From Allobosea sp. Root483D1 (GTDB taxonomy: Bacteria > Pseudomonadota > Alphaproteobacteria > Rhizobiales > Beijerinckiaceae), in NCBI RefSeq assembly GCF_001429505.1, contig NZ_LMJW01000018.1, forward strand, positions 331,350 through 395,349: a stretch of DNA of 64,000 bases, in the 5' to 3' direction. The notes beneath the pieces are model-generated. The model was not told the DNA's origin. It did not search any database and saw nothing but the letters and a program-made list of their open reading frames with translations. Positions 26,388 to 38,829 of the stretch are shown here, piece by piece. The translations under genes and the position numbers were made by a program. Positions within the stretch are counted from its first letter, which is position 1. Every line of letters begins with the position of its first letter.

Positions 26388-28589
26388 ATGCTTCTGCGGC
26401 TCGTCGCTGCATTCCTGTTCTGCGGCCTTGCGACCTTTGCCCACGCGCAGCAGCAGGGCGTCGGCTGGAAGAGCGGCCGCGAGGCCGCCGAGATCGAGCG
26501 CAAAATCACGACGCTGATCGGGAAGATGACGCTGGAGGAGAAAGTCGGCCAGCTCCACCTCTCCGGACGCGGCGAGGGCTTCGACGTCAACCAGGTCAAG
26601 GCCGGCCGCATGGGCGCGGTAATGAATTTCGTCGTGCCTCAGGAGGTCCGGCAGGTCCAGGAGGCTGTCAGACAGTCGCGCCTCAAGATCCCGCTGATCA
26701 TCGGCCTCGATGCCGTCCACGGCTTCTCGACCTATTTCCCGCTGCCGCTCGGCCAGGCTGCGAGCTGGAATCCGCAATTGATCGAGCAGGCGGCCTATTG
26801 GACCGGGCGCGAGGCGCGCGCCGCCGGCGTCAACTGGACCTTCGCGCCGATGGTCGACATCTCGCGCGATCCACGCTGGGGCCGCGTGCTGGAAGGGGCG
26901 GGCGAGGATGCCCATCTCGCCAGCATCATCGCGGCGGCGCGTACCCGCGGCTATCAGCGCGGCGGGGTGGCGGCGAGCGTGAAGCATTTCGTCGGCTATG
27001 GCGCCGCCGAGGGTGGGCGCGACTACAATTCGACCTGGATCCCGACCAGCCAGCTGCACGATCTGTTCCTGCCGCCGTTCAAGGCCGCCTTCGACGCCGG
27101 CGCGATGACGGCGATGGCGGCGTTCAATGCGCTGAACGGGATGCCGGCCACCGCCCATCGCGGCATGCTGACCGATCTGCTGCGCGGGCAATGGGGTTTC
27201 CGCGGCTTTGTCACCTCGGATTTCGGCTCGATCACCGAGCTGCGGCTGCACGGCATCGCCAAGGACGACGCGGAAGCGGCGCGCAAGGCGCTGCTCGCCG
27301 GCATCGACATGGACATGATGGGCGACGTCTACCACAAGCACCTTGCCAATGAGGTGAAGGCCGGCCGCGTGCCGGTGAAGGCGCTCGACGAGGCCGTCCG
27401 GCGCGTGCTGCGGGTCAAGTACCATCTCGGCCTGTTCGAGCAGCCGGATGTCGATGTCGCCGCGGCGCCCTCCCTGATGCAGACCGAGGAAGCCCGCAAG
27501 GTCGCGCGGCAGGCGGCGCGCGAGGGCGTGATCCTGCTCCGGAACGACAAGCAGACGCTGCCGATCGCGCCGGCCGTCAAATCGGTCGCGGTGATCGGCG
27601 CCATGGCCGTGCCGGAGGACGAACGGGTCTGGACCGATCCGGCCGGCCTCGGCCGCCGCGTCGTGCAGCCTCTGCCGGAGGCGCTGCGCGAGCAACTGCC
27701 CTCCGATGTCACGGTCGCCTACGAGCCCGCCTTCGCCAAGGCCTGTGGCACCGAGTTCAAGGACAAGGACGCCGCCGTGAAGGCGGCCGCGACCGCCGAC
27801 CTCGTCGTCGCTATGCTCGGCGAGGATTGCGAGTTCATGGGCGAGGGCGCCTCGCGCACCGATCTTGGCTTGCCCGGCGTGCAGCAGGAGCTGCTCGAGG
27901 CATTGGTCAAGACCGGCAAGCCGGTTGTGCTGGTGCTGGCGACCGCGCGGCCGCTGGTCCTCACCTGGGCGGACAAGAACGTCGCTGCCATCGTGCAGAC
28001 CTTCCATGGCGGCACCGAGGGGCGCGCCGCGATCGCCGAGGTTCTGGCCGGCAAGGTCAATCCGGCGGGGCGGACGCCGATGAGCTTTCCGCGCTCGGTC
28101 GGGCAGATCCCGGTCTATTACGACCAGCTGCCGACGGGGCGGCCGCAGAAGATCCGCCAGCGCTACGAGTCGATCTACATGGACGAGGCCAACGAGGCGC
28201 TCTACCCGTTCGGTTTCGGCCTGTCCTATAGCCGCTTCGCCTATGCCAATCCGCGCGTGACGAACGCAAGGGTGCCGTTCAATGGCGCGACCGAGGTTGC
28301 TGTCGACGTGACCAATCAGGGGGATCGCGACGGCCAGGAGGTGGTACAGCTTTATATCCGCCAGCCGGTGGCCGAGCGCTCGCGGCCGCTGCGGCTGCTC
28401 AAGGGTTTCGACAAGGTCTCGCTCAAGGCCGGCGAGACGCGGACGGTGCGGTTCAAGCTGGAGGGCAAGGCTCTGGGCGGCCATGACGATGCCGGCCGCT
28501 ATCAGTTCGATCCGGGTATCGTGGAGGTTTACCTGGGTGGTTCTTCACTCGCCACGGTAAAGATACAATTCGAATTGACGAAGCCTTGA
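26388..28589 (+). CDS. bglX: Glycoside hydrolase family 3 beta-glucosidase, periplasmic
   Basis: A 733-residue GH3 enzyme cleaving beta-glucosides. Signal peptide 1-20 (MLLRLVAAFLFCGLATFAHA), N-terminal barrel beginning KMTLEEKVGQLHLSG, substrate-binding KHFVGYGAAEGGRDYN, nucleophile Asp in GFVTSDFGSITEL, then the C-terminal alpha/beta sandwich (ARQAAREGVILLRND; MLGEDCEFMGEGASRTDLGLPG) and a fibronectin III-like domain (about 640-733) with GDRDGQEVVQLYI. Layout and length match BglX. The start is the first ATG after a moderate ribosome region and opens the signal peptide. The sugar source is unknown; cell-wall or host glucans are possible. Confidence 0.93.
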   Translation: MLLRLVAAFLFCGLATFAHAQQQGVGWKSGREAAEIERKITTLIGKMTLEEKVGQLHLSGRGEGFDVNQVKAGRMGAVMNFVVPQEVRQVQEAVRQSRLKIPLIIGLDAVHGFSTYFPLPLGQAASWNPQLIEQAAYWTGREARAAGVNWTFAPMVDISRDPRWGRVLEGAGEDAHLASIIAAARTRGYQRGGVAASVKHFVGYGAAEGGRDYNSTWIPTSQLHDLFLPPFKAAFDAGAMTAMAAFNALNGMPATAHRGMLTDLLRGQWGFRGFVTSDFGSITELRLHGIAKDDAEAARKALLAGIDMDMMGDVYHKHLANEVKAGRVPVKALDEAVRRVLRVKYHLGLFEQPDVDVAAAPSLMQTEEARKVARQAAREGVILLRNDKQTLPIAPAVKSVAVIGAMAVPEDERVWTDPAGLGRRVVQPLPEALREQLPSDVTVAYEPAFAKACGTEFKDKDAAVKAAATADLVVAMLGEDCEFMGEGASRTDLGLPGVQQELLEALVKTGKPVVLVLATARPLVLTWADKNVAAIVQTFHGGTEGRAAIAEVLAGKVNPAGRTPMSFPRSVGQIPVYYDQLPTGRPQKIRQRYESIYMDEANEALYPFGFGLSYSRFAYANPRVTNARVPFNGATEVAVDVTNQGDRDGQEVVQLYIRQPVAERSRPLRLLKGFDKVSLKAGETRTVRFKLEGKALGGHDDAGRYQFDPGIVEVYLGGSSLATVKIQFELTKP

Positions 28590-28725
28590 CCGGACGTAAC
28601 GGAAACTGCCGCCGCTTTCATCTCGACAAGCTTGCGTTTTCGGTCAATCCTTCCGGTGCGGGGCCTTCTCGACGTTGTTGCCGAGGGGCTCCGTTGCGAC
28701 CACGGATGCTCCAAGGGATGCGGCG

Positions 28726-28929
28726 ATGGCGACCGGAACCGTCAAATGGTTCAATACCGAGAAGGGCTACGGCTTCATTCAGCCTGCCGATGGCGGCAAG
28801 GATGTGTTCGTGCACATCACTGCCGTCAAGGAAGCAGGCCTGATGTCCCTGACCGAGGGACAGAAGCTCTCCTTCGACCTGAAGACCGAACGCGGCAAGA
28901 CCGCGGCGGGTGACCTGAAGCTGCTCTGA
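28726..28929 (+). CDS. Cold-shock domain protein (CspA family)
   Basis: A 67-residue single-stranded nucleic-acid-binding protein. RNP1 KGYGFIQP and RNP2 DVFVHI are intact, opening TGTVKWFNTEKGYG is the family hallmark. Acts as RNA chaperone. ATG 28726 is preceded by AAGGG at 12 bases; the longer frame to 28675 is not conserved. It has a leader of about 130 bases after the GH3 stop, as is usual for cold-shock genes whose mRNA 5' end is regulatory. Confidence 0.96.
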   Translation: MATGTVKWFNTEKGYGFIQPADGGKDVFVHITAVKEAGLMSLTEGQKLSFDLKTERGKTAAGDLKLL

Positions 28930-28943
28930 ACGTAGCAGCTGGC

Positions 28944-29588
28944 ATGATAGGGGTGACGAAGGCTGCGCCTGCGGCGGTGAAGACTGCGCCCAAAGCCGGC
29001 AGGCTCGTCGCCACATTGACAACCGGCCCTGACCGGCAGGGTAGCCCCGCGTTCGTGACAACGCGCGCTGCCACCCTTGTTTGCGACCTCCTCGGCATTC
29101 CCGGTGATCTCCACCACGGGCCATCGCGCCGCGCCGGTGCCCGCGAGCCCTGGCTGCCGCGCGGGACGGTGATCCGAAACGACCGCCAAATCTCCGCGCT
29201 CGGCCTCGACGAACTCGCAGAGATTGCCGGACGCCTCGGCCTGCCGGCGCTGGAGCCGGAATGGCTCGGCGGCAATCTCCTGATCGACGGCATCGCCGAT
29301 TTCTCGCGGCTGGCGCCGGGCAGCCGGCTCGCCTTCGGCGGCAATTGGGGCGGCAAGGGGCGCTTCGACGGCGGCGCAGTGCTGTGCGTCGAAGCCTACA
29401 ACGCGCCCTGCCGGCAGGCGGGCCGGGCGGTTGCCGCGATGGCGAGTGATGCCGCGCTGGAGTTCGCCTTCGTGAAGGCGGCGGCCGGCTTGCGCGGGCT
29501 CGTGCTCAGCGTCGACCGTGCCGGACGAGTGGCGCCGGGCGATGCGGTGATCGTCCTGCCGCCGGTCACTGCAGGTCAGCGGGCGTAG
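28944..29588 (+). CDS. MOSC domain protein
   Basis: A 214-residue protein containing a MOSC domain, the C-terminal part of molybdenum-cofactor sulfurases; stand-alone members bind molybdenum cofactor or sulfur carriers. The domain signature is visible as LHHGPSRRAGAREPW (conserved His and Arg near residues 57-70), LEPEWLGGNLLIDGI and the cysteine in EAYNAPCRQAGRAV. An N-terminal extension of about 30 residues is Ala/Lys-rich. It begins 14 bases after the cold-shock stop and its 3' end overlaps the EamA gene by 13 bases. Biological partner unknown. Confidence 0.8.
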   Translation: MIGVTKAAPAAVKTAPKAGRLVATLTTGPDRQGSPAFVTTRAATLVCDLLGIPGDLHHGPSRRAGAREPWLPRGTVIRNDRQISALGLDELAEIAGRLGLPALEPEWLGGNLLIDGIADFSRLAPGSRLAFGGNWGGKGRFDGGAVLCVEAYNAPCRQAGRAVAAMASDAALEFAFVKAAAGLRGLVLSVDRAGRVAPGDAVIVLPPVTAGQRA

Positions 29589-30439
29589 CGCCGGGCACCC
29601 GCGACGCAGAGGACGACGGCGGCCGAGGTCGCGACCATCTGCCAGCCGACGGTCTCGCCGAGCAGCAGTCCGGCGAGCGCCAGGCCGAAGAAGGGCTGCA
29701 GCAATTGCAGCTGTCCGACGGCGGCGATGCCGCCCTGGACCAGGCCGCGATACCAGAAGACGAAGCCGATCAGCATGCTGAACAGCGAGACATAGGCGAG
29801 GCCGAGCCAGGCACCGCTGCCGACCTGCCCGAACGACGCCGGCAGCGTCAGCAGCGTCAGGCCGGCCATGATCGGCAGCGACAGCACCAGCGCCCAGGAG
29901 ATTACCTGCCAGCCACCGAGATGGCGCGAGAGGCGCGCGCCCTCGGCATAGCCGAGACCACAGATGATGATCGCGGCGAGCATTAGGAGGTCTCCCACCG
30001 GGGAGGCGGCGATCCCTTGCGTCCAGGCGAAGCCGACGACGCAGAGGCTGCCGAGGATGGCGAAGAGCCAGAAGGCAGGCCGGGGCCGCTCGCCGCCGCG
30101 CAGCACCCCGAAGATCGCGGTCGCGAGCGGCAGAAGACCGACGAAGACGATCGAATGGGCGGAGGTGACGTGCTTCAACGCGAGTGCGGTGAGCAGCGGG
30201 AAGCCGACGACGACGCAAAGCGCGACGACGGCGAGTGGCACGAGGTCGGCGGCGGCGGGCCGCTTCTGGCGCAGGGCGAGCAGCAAAGCGAGCCCGAGCA
30301 AGCCGGCGATGGCGGCTCGTGCGACGGTCAGGAACACCGGGTCGAAATCGGCGACGGCGACGCGCGTCGCCGGCAGCGAGCCGCTGAAGATGACGACGCC
30401 GATGAAGCCGTTGAGCAGGCCGTTCGCAGTCTTGTCCAT
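29576..30439 (-). CDS. EamA/DMT family transporter
   Basis: A 287-residue inner-membrane protein with ten hydrophobic helices in two EamA repeats (about 10-140 and 150-285), a drug/metabolite exporter type. Family traits: SGSLPATRVAVADFDPVFLTVARAAIAGL near the N-terminus, and FWYRGLVQGGIAAVGQLQLLQPFFGLALA in the second repeat. ATG 30439 has AGGAGG seven bases upstream, decisive over the longer frame to 30514. The divergent MocR-type regulator is probably its controller; export of an amino acid or amine is likely by analogy. Confidence 0.9.
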   Translation of the reverse strand: MDKTANGLLNGFIGVVIFSGSLPATRVAVADFDPVFLTVARAAIAGLLGLALLLALRQKRPAAADLVPLAVVALCVVVGFPLLTALALKHVTSAHSIVFVGLLPLATAIFGVLRGGERPRPAFWLFAILGSLCVVGFAWTQGIAASPVGDLLMLAAIIICGLGYAEGARLSRHLGGWQVISWALVLSLPIMAGLTLLTLPASFGQVGSGAWLGLAYVSLFSMLIGFVFWYRGLVQGGIAAVGQLQLLQPFFGLALAGLLLGETVGWQMVATSAAVVLCVAGARRYAR

Positions 30440-30490
30440 GATACCTCCTGAGGCTGGCCTGCATGCGGCGAGGGCGCTCAGATTTCCAGA

Positions 30491-30520
30491 GACAGTCCAG
30501 TACAGTTCGGGCAAACTGTC
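30491..30520. promoter_or_regulatory. Candidate MocR operator between EamA and MocR genes
   Basis: Contains the perfect inverted repeat ACAGTT-CGGGCA-AACTGT (30502-30519) and an upstream GACAGT (30491-30496) pairing with ACTGTC. A further AGTACAG lies inside the start of the regulator gene (30535-30541). Repeated ACAGT units in the divergent region are typical of MocR-type sites. Confidence 0.6.
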
Positions 30521-30523
30521 CGG

Positions 30524-31948
30524 ATGCTGGAAGCAGTACAGGTTAAGGAATCAGCTGGTTCCGCGGCTGCCGCCGACACGCTGGTCGGGCGCGTCATGGC
30601 GACGATCCGGCAGCGGATCGCCGGGCGAACGCTGGCGCCGGGCGCCAAGCTGCCCTCGATCCGCGGTCTCGCCGTGAGCATGGGCGTGTCGAAATCGACG
30701 GTGGTCGAGGCCTATGAGCGGCTGGCGGCGGAAGGCGCGATCCAGGCGCGGCGTGGGTCGGGCTTCTATGTCCGGCGTCTGCCGCCGCTCTCGCTCGCCG
30801 ATGCCGCACCAAGGCTCGACCGGGCCATCGATCCGCTCTGGCTCTCCCGGCAATCACTCGAAGCAGGTGTCGGGAGTCTGCGGGCCGGATGCGGCTGGCT
30901 GCCGCCCGACTGGATGCCGGAGGCCTCGATCCGCCAGGCGCTGCGCCGGCTCAGCCGGGCCGAGGTCGGGACATTGGCCGAATACGGCACGCCGCTCGGC
31001 CTGCCGGCGCTGCGCCATCTGCTGGCCCATCGCCTGGCCGAACGCGGCGTCGAGGCTTCGCCGGATCAGATCATCCTGACCGAGTCGGGCACGCAGGCCA
31101 TCGACCTTGTCTGCCGCTTCCTGCTCGAGCCCGGCGATACGGTGCTGGTCGACGACCCCTGCTATTTCAACTTTCATGCGCTGCTGCGCGCTCACCGGGT
31201 GAAGATCGTCGGCGTGCCCTATACGCCTTCGGGGCCAGATCTTGGTCTCTTCGCACAGGCGCTGACCGAGCACCGGCCGCGGCTCTATGTCACCAATTCC
31301 GCACTGCATAACCCGACCGGCGCGACGCTCTCGGCCGCGACCGCGCATCGCCTGCTCAAGCTGGCCGAGCAGGCTGGGCTGACCATCGTCGAGGACGATA
31401 TCTTCGGGGATATCGAGCCGGAGGTGGCGCCGAGGCTCGCCGGGCTCGATGGGCTGGAACGGGTGATCCAGATCGGTAGCTTCTCCAAGACGCTCTCGGC
31501 TTCGGTGCGCTGCGGGTACATCGCGGCGCGGCGCGACTGGGTCGAGGGCCTAGTCGATCTCAAGGTCGCGCTCTCCTTCGGCGGCGGGCGCCTTGCGGCC
31601 GAACTGGTACTCGACCTGTTGAAGGACGGCAGCTATCGCCGGCATGTGGAGGCGCTGCGGCAGCGCCTGGGGCGGGCCATGGCGGAGACGCGCGGCCGGC
31701 TCGCCGCGCTCGGCATCGAACCCTGGCTGACGCCGCGCGGCGGGATGTTCCTGTGGTGCCGGCTGCCGGGCGAGCTCGACGCGGCGGCGATCGCGCGGCA
31801 TGCGCTGGGCGAGGGCATCGTGCTCGCGCCGGGCAATGCCTTCAGCCTGTCGCAGACCGCTAGGCATTTCATGCGCTTCAACGTGGCGCAGGCCGCCGAT
31901 CCACGGATTTTCACCGTGCTGCGCGAGGCGATGCGGGCGGCGGGATGA
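30524..31948 (+). CDS. MocR-type PLP-dependent regulator (GntR helix-turn-helix plus aminotransferase domain)
   Basis: A 474-residue regulator: winged helix-turn-helix at about 22-90 (LAPGAKLPSIRGLAVSMGVS, SKSTVVEAYERLAAEGAI) fused to an aminotransferase-fold domain from about 110. PLP-site pieces: TESGTQAIDL, the LYVTNSALHNPTG loop, and SFSKTLSASVRCGY with the candidate PLP lysine (about 326). MocR proteins usually sense an amine or amino acid through PLP and control an adjacent gene, here the divergent EamA transporter. The start is the first ATG after the operator-like repeats. Confidence 0.92.
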   Translation: MLEAVQVKESAGSAAAADTLVGRVMATIRQRIAGRTLAPGAKLPSIRGLAVSMGVSKSTVVEAYERLAAEGAIQARRGSGFYVRRLPPLSLADAAPRLDRAIDPLWLSRQSLEAGVGSLRAGCGWLPPDWMPEASIRQALRRLSRAEVGTLAEYGTPLGLPALRHLLAHRLAERGVEASPDQIILTESGTQAIDLVCRFLLEPGDTVLVDDPCYFNFHALLRAHRVKIVGVPYTPSGPDLGLFAQALTEHRPRLYVTNSALHNPTGATLSAATAHRLLKLAEQAGLTIVEDDIFGDIEPEVAPRLAGLDGLERVIQIGSFSKTLSASVRCGYIAARRDWVEGLVDLKVALSFGGGRLAAELVLDLLKDGSYRRHVEALRQRLGRAMAETRGRLAALGIEPWLTPRGGMFLWCRLPGELDAAAIARHALGEGIVLAPGNAFSLSQTARHFMRFNVAQAADPRIFTVLREAMRAAG

Positions 31949-31960
31949 TTGCAATCGAGG

Positions 31961-32000
31961 GCGCGGGGAACCCCTCTCCCGCGTGGAGAGGGGTAAGGTG
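31961..32000. repeat. Dispersed repeat, GCGCGGGGAACCCCTCTCC family (copy A)
   Basis: GCGCGGGGAACCCCTCTCC followed by an inverted GGAGAGGGG, 12 bases after the mocR-type stop. The same wording occurs at 40040-40179 and 63896-63935, always intergenic. Confidence 0.75.
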
Positions 32001-32070
32001 CGTTTGTTTCATCCGTCGGTGTCGACTGGAATATCGGACACAACAGGCTTGCATCTCACCCCTGTCTGAC

Positions 32071-32086
32071 ATAAAGATATCTTTAT
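32071..32086. promoter_or_regulatory. SahR-type operator palindrome before methionine operon
   Basis: ATAAAGATATCTTTAT, a perfect 16-bp palindrome centred about 38 bases upstream of the regulator start. The AT-rich form and position match operators of ArsR-type methionine regulators known from Proteobacteria (SahR group), which bind such sites in front of metF/metH. Almost certainly the autoregulatory site of the first gene in this operon. Confidence 0.8.
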
Positions 32087-32116
32087 ATCTTTCACAGAAT
32101 TTCGAGGTGCTCGCAG

Positions 32117-33130
32117 GTGACCCGCCGCTTCCACCATTCGCTGCCGACCCTGCTGGCCTGCCTGCGCGCGGCGGGCGAGGAGACGCGCCTGCGAATCCTG
32201 GCGCTGCTGGCGGAAGGCGAACTCTCGGTTTCCGACCTCACCGACATTCTCGGCCAGTCGCAGCCGCGCATCTCGCGCCATCTCAAATTGATGGCGGAAG
32301 CCGGTTTGCTGCGCCGCTCGCGCGAGGGCGCCTTCGCTTTCTTCCGGCTCGACGATGCGACGCCCGGGGGCGCATTGGCGCTGACGCTCGCCCGCGATCT
32401 CGATCCTGCCAACCCGGTTCTGGCGGCTGATCGCGAACGCCTCACCGCCGTGCGTGCAGCCCGGGCAGCGACAGCGCAATCCTATTTCGCCAATGTCGCG
32501 CGCGAATGGGACCAGTTGCGCTCGCTGCATGTGCCAGACGCCGCCGTGGAGGCGGCGGTCGAGGCCGCAGTTGGCGAGACGCCGCTGCAGGCGCTGCTTG
32601 ATCTCGGCACCGGCACCGGGCGGATGCTGGAGCGCCTTGCGCCCAAGGCCACCCGCGCGGTCGGCGTCGATGCCAGCCATGCCATGCTGGCGGTGGCGCG
32701 CGCCAATCTGGAGAAGGCGGGGCTGTCGCGGGTCGAGCTTCGGCAGGGCGACATCTACGCGCTGCCTTTCGCGCGCGGTTCCTTCGATCTGGTGATCGTG
32801 CACCAAGTGCTGCATTTCCTCGACGATCCGGCGCGTGCGCTGCGCGAGGCCGCGGCGCTGCTGTCGCCCGGCGGGAGGCTGATCCTGGTCGATTTCGCGC
32901 CGCACGAGATGGAATTCCTGCGGACCGAGCACGCCCATCGCCGGCTCGGCTTCGAGAAGGACGAGATCGTCGCCTGGTTCGCCGAAGCCGGCCTCGACTG
33001 CGATCTTGCCGAAGAGATCACTGCCGCCGATGGCGCTAGCGGCCAGCTCGGCGTCATGCTCTGGCGTGGGCGCGACCGGCGCCTCCAGGGCGATTTTCCG
33101 ATTCGTCAGTTCGATCGTGAGGTTGCGTGA
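32117..33130 (+). CDS. ArsR family regulator fused to SAM-dependent methyltransferase domain (SahR-like)
   Basis: A 337-residue fusion: winged helix ArsR domain (about 5-95: RLRILALLAEGELSVSDLTDILGQSQPRISRHLKLM) plus a class I methyltransferase (about 155-300: LLDLGTGTGRMLERLAPK, GVDASHAM, DIYALPF, VLHFLDDP). In other Proteobacteria such proteins regulate methionine and SAM-cycle genes in response to S-adenosylhomocysteine. Here it sits directly before metF and metH, overlapping metF (TGATG). The GTG start at 32117 has GAGG nine bases upstream. The methyltransferase fold is probably a sensor, but catalytic activity cannot be excluded. Confidence 0.9.
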   Translation: MTRRFHHSLPTLLACLRAAGEETRLRILALLAEGELSVSDLTDILGQSQPRISRHLKLMAEAGLLRRSREGAFAFFRLDDATPGGALALTLARDLDPANPVLAADRERLTAVRAARAATAQSYFANVAREWDQLRSLHVPDAAVEAAVEAAVGETPLQALLDLGTGTGRMLERLAPKATRAVGVDASHAMLAVARANLEKAGLSRVELRQGDIYALPFARGSFDLVIVHQVLHFLDDPARALREAAALLSPGGRLILVDFAPHEMEFLRTEHAHRRLGFEKDEIVAWFAEAGLDCDLAEEITAADGASGQLGVMLWRGRDRRLQGDFPIRQFDREVA

Positions 33131-34041
33131 TGAACGCGTTCCGTCCCAGCCGCCACGGCTCGCGCCGCCCGCGCGTCTCCTTCGAGTTCTTCCCGCCGAA
33201 GAACGAGGATATGGAGGTCAGCCTCTGGGAGAGCGTGCGCCGGCTCGAGCCGCTCGGACCGGCCTTCGTCTCGGTGACCTATGGCGCCGGCGGCTCGACC
33301 CGCGAGCGCACCCACAACACCGTCAAGCGCATGATCGACGAGACTGGCCTGAAGCCGGCGGCGCATCTGACCTGCGTCTCCGCCTCCTGCGCCGAGGTCG
33401 ATGATGTCATCCGTTCCTATTGGGCGGCGGGCGTGCGCCATATCGTGGCGCTGCGCGGCGACCCGGCCGGCGGGCTCGGCACCACCTACGAGCCGCACTC
33501 CGAGGGCTATCACCAGACCTCGGACCTGGTCGAAGGCATCCGCAAGATCGGCGATTTCGAGGTCACCGTATCCGCCTATCCGGAGAAGCATCCCGAGGCT
33601 GCCTCGCTCGACGCGGATATCGACGCGCTCAAGAAGAAGGTCGATGCCGGCGCGACCCGGGCGATCACCCAGTTCTTCTTCGATAACGACGTCTATTTCC
33701 GCTATCTCGACAAGGTCCGCTCGCGCGGCATCGAGATCCCGATCCTGCCCGGCATCGTGCCGGTGCAGAACTTCAAGCAGACCGCCGGATTTGCCCGCAG
33801 GACCGGGGCGAGCGTGCCGCAATGGCTGGCCGACCGCTTCGAGGGGCTGGAGGACGATCCGGCGACGCGCCGGCTGGTCGCCGCCGCCGTCTGCGCCGAG
33901 CAGGTGCTCGACCTGATCGATCGCGGCGTCTCCGACCTGCACTTCTACACGATGAACAAGGCCGACCTGGTCTATGCGATCTGCCATCTCGTCGGCCTGA
34001 AGCCGGAGAAGGCGCAGGCGCAGCAGGTGGCGGCGGAGTAG
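33130..34041 (+). CDS. metF: Methylenetetrahydrofolate reductase [NAD(P)H]
   Basis: Reduces 5,10-methylene-THF to 5-methyl-THF with FAD and NAD(P)H, supplying the methyl donor for methionine synthase. The 303-residue protein has [13 protein letters not shown] near residues 15-27 (catalytic Glu), [16 protein letters not shown] (about 47-62), ALRGDPAGG (about 111-119) and [15 protein letters not shown] (about 180-194). ATG 33130 overlaps the upstream stop; GTG 33127 is possible but less likely. It lies between the regulator and metH, a standard set for methyl-cycle control. Confidence 0.95.
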   Translation: MNAFRPSRHGSRRPRVSFEFFPPKNEDMEVSLWESVRRLEPLGPAFVSVTYGAGGSTRERTHNTVKRMIDETGLKPAAHLTCVSASCAEVDDVIRSYWAAGVRHIVALRGDPAGGLGTTYEPHSEGYHQTSDLVEGIRKIGDFEVTVSAYPEKHPEAASLDADIDALKKKVDAGATRAITQFFFDNDVYFRYLDKVRSRGIEIPILPGIVPVQNFKQTAGFARRTGASVPQWLADRFEGLEDDPATRRLVAAAVCAEQVLDLIDRGVSDLHFYTMNKADLVYAICHLVGLKPEKAQAQQVAAE

Positions 34042-34045
34042 ACTG

Positions 34046-37798
<3,753 letters not shown>

Positions 37799-37824
37799 GG
37801 CGCCTCGCTGCGAGCGCGGCGAGG

Positions 37825-38712
37825 TCACGCGGCCAGGAATTCCTCGGCCGCGAAGTCGACGAAGGCTCGCAATTTGGGCGAGGCGTAGCGGCTGGCAGGC
37901 CACATCAGGCTGAGCTTCGTCTGCACCTCGACATAGCTGTCGAGGATGCTGACGAGCGAGCCCCGCTGCAATTGCGCTGCGACCGACAGGTCGGGAACAC
38001 AGGCGATACCGAGCCCGCTTTCGGCGAGGCCGATCTGCGCTTCGAGCGCGTTCGTCACGACGCTGATCGGCATGTCGATCTGCACGGGCTCGCCATTCCT
38101 GGACAAGGGCCATTGGTCGAGCTTTCCCGTGGAGGCATAGCGATAAACCAGGCGGGAATGCCGAGCGAGATCTTCCGGCGTTTCCGGCGTTCCCATCTGG
38201 CGGAAATAGTCCGGCGATCCGACAATCGGCCGGCGGAAATAGCCGAGCGTTCGGGTCATCAGCCTGGAATCGGCATGTTCTCCCGTGCGGATCACGACAT
38301 CGAAACCCTCGCCGATCACATCGACTATCCGGTCGGTGGCATCCAGCTCCAGCTCAACCTCGGGGTAACGTCGTTTGAATGCGGCGAGTTTCGCCATCGG
38401 CATCATGCTCATCGACGGCAGACTGACACGCAACCTGCCTTGCGGTGCCACCTGGCTCTGCGACAGTTCGAGCTCGGCGGCCTCATATTCACAGAGAATG
38501 CGCCGGCAGCGTTCGAGGAAGATCGCGCCCTCCGGCGTCAGTGTGACGCTGCGAGTCGAACGGTGGAACAGCCTTGCGCCAAGCCGATCCTCCAGACGCG
38601 CCACGGCCTTGCTGACCGCCGATGCCGAGATGCCGAGCTTGCGGCCGGCTTCGGTGAAGCCACCGGCATCAGCCGCATGCACAAAGGCGAAGAGCGCTCC
38701 AAGGCTGTCCAT
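37825..38712 (-). CDS. LysR family transcriptional regulator
   Basis: A 295-residue regulator with the LysR helix-turn-helix at 1-60 (FVHAADAGGFTEAGRKLGISASAVSKAVARLEDRLG) and a type 2 periplasmic-binding effector domain. Subgroup resembles regulators of efflux or aromatic catabolism in which the HTH includes RLFHRSTRSVTLTPEG. ATG 38712 is chosen because GAGGGA lies six bases upstream; a start at 38727 would add five residues. Divergent from an MFS exporter gene across 117 bases, so it likely controls that gene. Confidence 0.9.
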   Translation of the reverse strand: MDSLGALFAFVHAADAGGFTEAGRKLGISASAVSKAVARLEDRLGARLFHRSTRSVTLTPEGAIFLERCRRILCEYEAAELELSQSQVAPQGRLRVSLPSMSMMPMAKLAAFKRRYPEVELELDATDRIVDVIGEGFDVVIRTGEHADSRLMTRTLGYFRRPIVGSPDYFRQMGTPETPEDLARHSRLVYRYASTGKLDQWPLSRNGEPVQIDMPISVVTNALEAQIGLAESGLGIACVPDLSVAAQLQRGSLVSILDSYVEVQTKLSLMWPASRYASPKLRAFVDFAAEEFLAA

Positions 38713-38829
38713 GTCGCGATCCCTCATGCATGACGGAAATGTCCAAAGTATTGTGAATTGTGTCCTGTTTTTCGGTCATTGGGAACCGGCTACCTCAAGC
38801 GCCGACACATCTTTGAAAGCGCTCCGCCC

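Noticed and set aside
26364..28484. A 706-residue open frame antisense to the GH3 gene, and similar long antisense frames over metH, manC and the Na/Pi gene
   Set aside because: They are high-GC shadow frames: Arg/Ala/Gly-rich, without ribosome sites or recognisable domains, and they fully cover genes with clear family motifs.
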